Assembly: GCF_037042795.1 (NCBI RefSeq)
Contig: NC_089671.1
Coordinates: 4,744,501-4,808,500, forward strand
DNA: 64,000 bases
Direction of reading: 5' to 3'
Source of the DNA: Molothrus aeneus
Taxonomy: Eukaryota > Chordata > Aves > Passeriformes > Icteridae
The notes below the pieces were generated by a model. That model searched no databases. It was not told the DNA's origin and saw only the letters and a list, made by a program, of their open reading frames with translations. This document shows, one piece after another, positions 60,979-64,000 of this stretch. The position numbers and the translations under genes are program-made. Each line of letters starts with the position of its first letter. Position 1 is the stretch's first letter.

Positions 60979-61221
60979 GAATACGTTAGCAACGATCAGG
61001 GTAATAGTCTTGAAAATACAGTAGACGCTGATTATTTCACGTATAATACTGACCTTTTAATAGTATATTAAACCGGTGCCATATATACACACACAATATA
61101 CATTCTCCTACACGTTACAGTGCATTACAACGTTAACCAGAAAGCAAATGTCTTTTATTTCTGTTGCAGCAAAGGTCCACGTGAGTCCGCTGGAGAAGGG
61201 GCGCGAAGGGAAGTGCCAGCC

Positions 61222-61893
61222 CTAGCAAGAGCACTTACACTCCGAAATGATGGGGTACTGGATGGGTATCCATGTGCATCTCTGCCCGCCCCGGCGCTGG
61301 CACCTCCACCTCAGGATCGTTAAATGCACGGACTTGGCAGGTTTGCAAACCATGCCTTCGGGGACTGAACAAGACCTTTTACTGTAGCAGCTGCCCACTT
61401 TGACATACCGGGGCCAAAAGCGGCTGCCGAGATCGTTCCACGTGTATAGGACCGGGCAGAAGGTCTGGGACCAAAGCCACATCTGCAGCTTCCTGCGCAG
61501 CTTCTTGCTCAGCCTGTGCTTCTTGCCCGGCTGCAGCCCGTCGTAGAACTCCAGCCCTTTGATTTCGCTGGGCATCGCTCCCGAGGGTCTCTGCCTGAGC
61601 AGCAAGTCCAGCTCAGCTAGATCGTCCACTCCGAGCCGGTCCTCGGGCAAAGAAACAGCCATAAAGTTGGGGTCGAAGTGTCCGCCCATGAGGTTCCTTA
61701 GCAAGGTCTCGTTAAGATCCTTCTCCTTGGGGTCAAAGATAGGGTCCGGGTGCTCGATTAGATCCACCAAGGGCAAGTTGTCGCTGGGAGCCGGTCGGAT
61801 GTGCAGATAGTGCTGGCAGGCGCCCTGCTCTAGCCGGAGACCCAGCAGAACCACCAAGGCGTATATAGTCACAAGGCACTGGGAATGATCCAT
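61222..61893 (-). CDS. NOG: Noggin, secreted BMP antagonist (complete single exon)
   Basis: Encodes a 223-residue noggin, which is secreted as a disulfide-linked dimer and masks the receptor-binding faces of BMP ligands during axis, neural, somite, limb and joint development. A hydrophobic signal peptide spans about residues 1-26. Mature protein probably starts at Gln-27 with the N-terminal clip segment (HIRPAPSDNLPLVDL) that blocks BMP receptor sites; Pro-34 aligns with human Pro-35. Asn-61 (NET) is an N-glycosylation site. The basic stretch at residues 124-135 (KKHRLSKKLRRK) is the heparan-sulfate-binding site. Nine C-terminal cysteines (146, 169, 175, 183, 198, 206, 219, 221, 223) match the cystine-knot pattern, eight for internal bridges and one for the dimer. 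Human noggin is 232 residues; the difference is mainly a missing glycine-rich insert around residue 88. The ATG has a strong context (A at -3, G at +4), the stop is TAG, and no intron is needed, as in other vertebrates. The reading frame is intact. Confidence 0.98.
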   Translation of the reverse strand: MDHSQCLVTIYALVVLLGLRLEQGACQHYLHIRPAPSDNLPLVDLIEHPDPIFDPKEKDLNETLLRNLMGGHFDPNFMAVSLPEDRLGVDDLAELDLLLRQRPSGAMPSEIKGLEFYDGLQPGKKHRLSKKLRRKLQMWLWSQTFCPVLYTWNDLGSRFWPRYVKVGSCYSKRSCSVPEGMVCKPAKSVHLTILRWRCQRRGGQRCTWIPIQYPIISECKCSC

Positions 61894-61908
61894 CCTTGGG
61901 AGACCGGT

Positions 61909-61932
61909 GGGGGGGGGAGGGGGAAAGGGGGG
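61909..61932 (+). promoter_or_regulatory. G-run cluster opposite the NOG start codon region (G-quadruplex-prone)
   Basis: The plus strand has a run of nine G, then five, then six, separated by one to three bases, 16-39 bases upstream of the NOG start. The NOG mRNA therefore carries a C-rich tract (potential poly(rC)-binding-protein site), while the template strand can form a G-quadruplex. The runs are seen directly; the structure and its role are inferred. Confidence 0.45.
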
Positions 61933-61938
61933 CTGGAT

Positions 61939-61977
61939 TCACCAAACAGCAAGGGAAGAAGGTGCAAGCAAATACAT
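61939..61977 (-). promoter_or_regulatory. Short upstream ORF in the NOG leader
   Basis: The only sense ATG in the leader opens a 12-codon frame (MYLLAPSSLAVW, then TGA) that ends about 45 bases before the NOG start. Its context is weak (C at -3, T at +4), so most ribosomes should scan past it; it could slightly dampen noggin translation. This is read directly from sequence; the effect is inference. Confidence 0.4.
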
Positions 61978-62384
61978 CAGAAAACTTGTACGGGGATATC
62001 CAAAATAGCTCGTCTTTGAAGGGGATCACGATCTCCACTCGCCGCACCACCAGCAAAGACAGCCCCCTGATAAGCGTGGAGAACAAGCCCCCTGCAAACA
62101 CTCTTCTCTTCCAGGCTTCTCTATAAAATTTCTCCTGGTGAAGCCGCTCCAAAATTCTGCTGCTGCTGCTGCTTCTTCTCGCCCTTCCCGGGAACGGGAG
62201 ATGCCTCTTTTTGTTGCGAATTCTGCTTGTTGCTGCCGCTCCTCGTTGTCTGCCTGTGCGCGTGGAAGAAGTAGCTGCCGGTTCTTCCTCCCCGCTCCTC
62301 TCCGCCGTTTGCAAAGCAGCCTCCTCAGCAGCAACAGCAGCCACGCACGTTGGCACCAGTTTGTCTGCTTTGCAAGGACCCAAA

Positions 62385-62399
62385 GCCTTTAAATTTCCT
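62385..62399 (-). promoter_or_regulatory. Candidate NOG core promoter (TTTAAA box)
   Basis: On the minus strand AAATTTAAAGG lies at the edge of the CpG island, about 500 bases 5' of the NOG start codon. A TATA-like TTTAAA here would place initiation about 25-30 bases downstream, near 62360, which agrees with the ATG-poor leader. No initiator is obvious. CAGE or long-read cDNA ends would decide it. Confidence 0.3.
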
Positions 62400-62538
62400 G
62401 CACTTTCAGCTTCATCTCCATGGAAACCACAGACTCTCTCCTAACCCACCCCACCCCCCTTAAAACCCACACACACAACACAACCCCCACTCCCACAAAA
62501 GTCCAGGAGAGCGCGGCTTCCCCCTTCCCACCGGCAGG

Positions 62539-62551
62539 CACCCTCTGCTGG
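62539..62551 (-). promoter_or_regulatory. Second, weaker CTCF-like motif
   Basis: The minus strand reads CCAGCAGAGGGTG, a one-mismatch version of the CTCF core (T for the near-invariant C). It has the same orientation as the stronger motif about 450 bases away and sits closer to the presumed NOG start site. Confidence 0.3.
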
Positions 62552-62987
62552 GGAAGGCTGAGGCGGGAGCCGCCGCCTCCCCCCGCCCTCCGCACGCCGC
62601 CGCTCACGCGAGCCGCCGCGCCCCGGGAGATGCTGCCCTGCCCGGGGCAGCCGCCGGCAGCTCCGCCCGGCCGGGCGCCCGCTCGTCGGGCCGGGGCCGC
62701 CGCCTCCGGGCTCGGCCTCGCCCCGCCGCTCTCCTCGTGGGCGCGGAGCGCGGCCTCTCCCGCCCGCCCCGCGCAGGAGCGCGGCCCGGCCGCCCGCGGA
62801 GAGCCGCGGCTGTCCCGGTGCTCCGCGGGCTGCCCGCGCCCTCCCGGCCCGGCCTGCGCTGCGCGGCCGCCGGGGGCCGCCTGCCCGGGCGCGCACATGG
62901 GCGCGGGGAGCGCTGCCCGCCCGCGGGGCCGCTGCGGACGCTGTGCCCGCGGCGCCGGGGCCGCCGGGCGCCTTCCCGGGCGGAGCG

Positions 62988-63000
62988 AGCCCTCTGCTGG
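62988..63000 (-). promoter_or_regulatory. CTCF-like motif in the NOG promoter island
   Basis: The minus strand reads CCAGCAGAGGGCT, matching the CTCF core CCASYAGRKGGCR at 12 of 13 positions. It points toward lower coordinates, that is, along NOG and into the desert. High GC raises the chance of a random match. Occupancy is inferred, not shown. Confidence 0.45.
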
Positions 63001-63310
63001 CGGCGCCGCGCCGGGCCGGGGGCTGCCCGCCCGCGGGCCGGGGGGCACCGGGACGGCGCGGAGCGGCGGGATGCCCTCGGCGCCGGGGAAACTCGGGAAG
63101 AGGCTCCCGCGCCCCGCGGGTGAGCGCGGGCAGAGCCCCGGGGGTGCTGCGGGTGGGAGGAGGCGGCTCCCGCGGACTCCGCGCGCACCTCGGGGGCTGC
63201 GGCCGGGTGGGACCCCGCGTACGGACCTGCGGTCCCCCGAGACGAGCCCGGGTGCTCGGCTCCCATGGCGGATGCTCCGGGAGACTGCCCGGCCCCGCTG
63301 CTCTCTCCGG

Positions 63311-64000
63311 AGCACTTGCTTAGCGATTTTCTAGGGAGCTCGCTAAGACTTCTTCATCAGAAACGCAATTTCCAGTTATGCCCTCAATACATACAGGAAA
63401 GATGGAAAGTGCCTCAATGGAAATACATAAAACAATTTAAAATTTGATACTAAATGCCACTTCCTTGGCAGAATTACTGTCTTGCAAAGAGCACTTACAC
63501 GGCGTGGCGGGCAGTATGGCTGCATGGCTGTAAGGCTTTATTATGGTTTGAGTAAAATTTCCTGAAGTGCTTGAATCCCATTCCTGCAGGCTATTTAGGC
63601 ACTTAGGAGCCTAAGTTTAATGGGACTGAAGCTAAGCCATTTTACCTAAATTATTTATGCATTTGTTTAAATCTTAACCTTCAAAATTAGGTTCATTATG
63701 AAAGTAGTACATAGATCATATTACCAATATTGGGTGTTTTTTATAAAAATGATATTTTTTCAACTATTTTCATTTACAATTTTCAATTTAAAAGAACTCT
63801 TAACTTTGCTTTATTCCTGAACATCTAGGGCATTTTATAAATAATATATAAGTGAAAAAAGATTACATGAAAAAGATGGAAAACTAATCTAAGGTCAATA
63901 TTGTGAAAGAGCCTCACAGTGACACTTGCTGCTACAATGTCAGTCAAAGATCTGCTGGAGTTTGATTACAATTTTTTTCGTCTGCAAGTTGAGGTCTCTA
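63311..64000. other. NOG upstream flank beyond the CpG island
   Basis: AT-rich unique sequence apart from the ancient palindromic repeat at 63580-63660. No gene seen to the window end. Confidence 0.6.
63580..63660. mobile_element. Ancient palindromic repeat upstream of NOG
   Basis: TTTAGGCACTTAGGAGCCTAAGT..AATGGGACT is close to an old amniote repeat built on GGCACTTAGGAGCCTAAGT. The 16 bases at 63601-63616 (ACTTAGG, two bases, CCTAAGT) form a perfect inverted repeat. It lies about 1.2 kb upstream of the presumed NOG start site. Confidence 0.5.

Larger units (their letters stand above)
60730..61221 (-). other. NOG: Probable NOG 3' untranslated region
   Basis: AU-rich sequence follows the NOG stop codon. 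AATAAA signals on the minus strand lie at 61154-61159 (early), 60881-60886, and as a close pair at 60756-60761 and 60746-60751. The last pair is followed by a short GU-rich stretch, suggesting the main cleavage site near 60730. The region also holds a UGUGUGU element (61086-61100), long U runs (60955-60978) and a short hairpin (60914-60929), all typical of unstable developmental mRNAs. The end point is inferred; longer forms running to about 60600 are possible. Confidence 0.55.
61894..62360 (-). other. NOG: Probable NOG 5' untranslated region
   Basis: About 465 bases upstream of the NOG start contain only one ATG in the sense direction (at 61977), which is what a 5' UTR depleted of upstream starts should look like. 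The RNA would be purine-rich, with an AGC run (CTG x5 on the plus strand, 62158-62172) and a very C-rich tract just before the start codon. No splice acceptor is needed to reach the coding exon. The 5' limit is inferred from the TTTAAA box near 62388-62396; the true start site could lie elsewhere in the CpG island, because such promoters often start at many sites. Confidence 0.5.
62490..63310. promoter_or_regulatory. CpG island at the NOG promoter
   Basis: About 800 bases of very GC-rich sequence dense in CpG, with GC boxes and a NotI-type GCGGCCGC, sit immediately upstream of the NOG leader. Sequence returns abruptly to AT-rich after about 63330. Both strands are open over hundreds of bases because stop codons are rare in such composition, so the long frames here are not treated as genes. 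Two CTCF-like motifs on the minus strand lie inside (62539-62551 and 62988-63000). Confidence 0.85.

Noticed and set aside
61733..62383. 216-codon minus-strand frame overlapping the NOG start
   Set aside because: It begins at TTG, not ATG, and runs out of frame through the NOG leader and signal-peptide region; no ATG supports it.
62389..63334. Frames of about 300 codons on both strands upstream of NOG
   Set aside because: CpG-island composition opens every frame; low-complexity residues and no recognisable family.
1..64000. CRISPR arrays, operons, phage or other microbial systems, tRNA and rRNA genes
   Set aside because: None seen. The window is vertebrate chromosomal DNA, and no spaced direct repeats or RNA-gene signatures were recognised.

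Overview
The window is vertebrate, almost certainly bird, nuclear DNA, and probably from a songbird. It holds one recognisable protein-coding gene: the intronless BMP antagonist noggin (NOG), on the minus strand at 61222-61893. The bird call rests on the noggin protein (223 residues, without the glycine-rich insert of mammalian noggin), a CR1 LINE tail ending in the CTATGATTCTATG motif, overall low repeat density, and two interspersed repeats that I recall from avian, one of them passerine, sequence. The species assignment is inference.

Layout. Positions 1 to about 59100 are the far 3' flank of NOG, a gene desert. It is mostly AT-rich single-copy DNA with short simple repeats. It also holds an LTR-like copy (2752-3159), a CR1 tail (17060-17165), a longer avian interspersed repeat (53560-54436), at least three degraded MIR-type SINEs (24791-24945, 28780-28945, 46270-46375) and several fragments of old amniote repeats. 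The desert is interrupted at 29280-29760 by an isolated CpG island with a pentanucleotide array and a good CTCF-like motif. A weaker CpG-rich patch lies at 15550-16230. From 59300 the sequence is compact and CpG-rich: a probable conserved element, a second CpG island with a 45-bp minisatellite (59680-60480), the NOG 3' UTR (about 60730-61221), the NOG coding exon, its 5' UTR (to about 62360) and the promoter CpG island (to about 63310).

How it fits together. NOG is a secreted BMP inhibitor with complex tissue-specific expression, and in mammals the large non-coding flank of NOG is known to hold distant enhancers. I therefore read the desert as regulatory landscape. The most interesting sequence-level hypothesis is a convergent CTCF-like motif pair: one in the orphan CpG island (29425-29439, plus strand) and one in the NOG promoter island (62988-63000, minus strand). 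These could anchor a loop of about 33.6 kb that encloses NOG and its proximal 3' elements. I found no second gene, RNA gene, CRISPR array or prokaryote-style system. The long open frames elsewhere are shadows of CpG islands or repeats, or chance.
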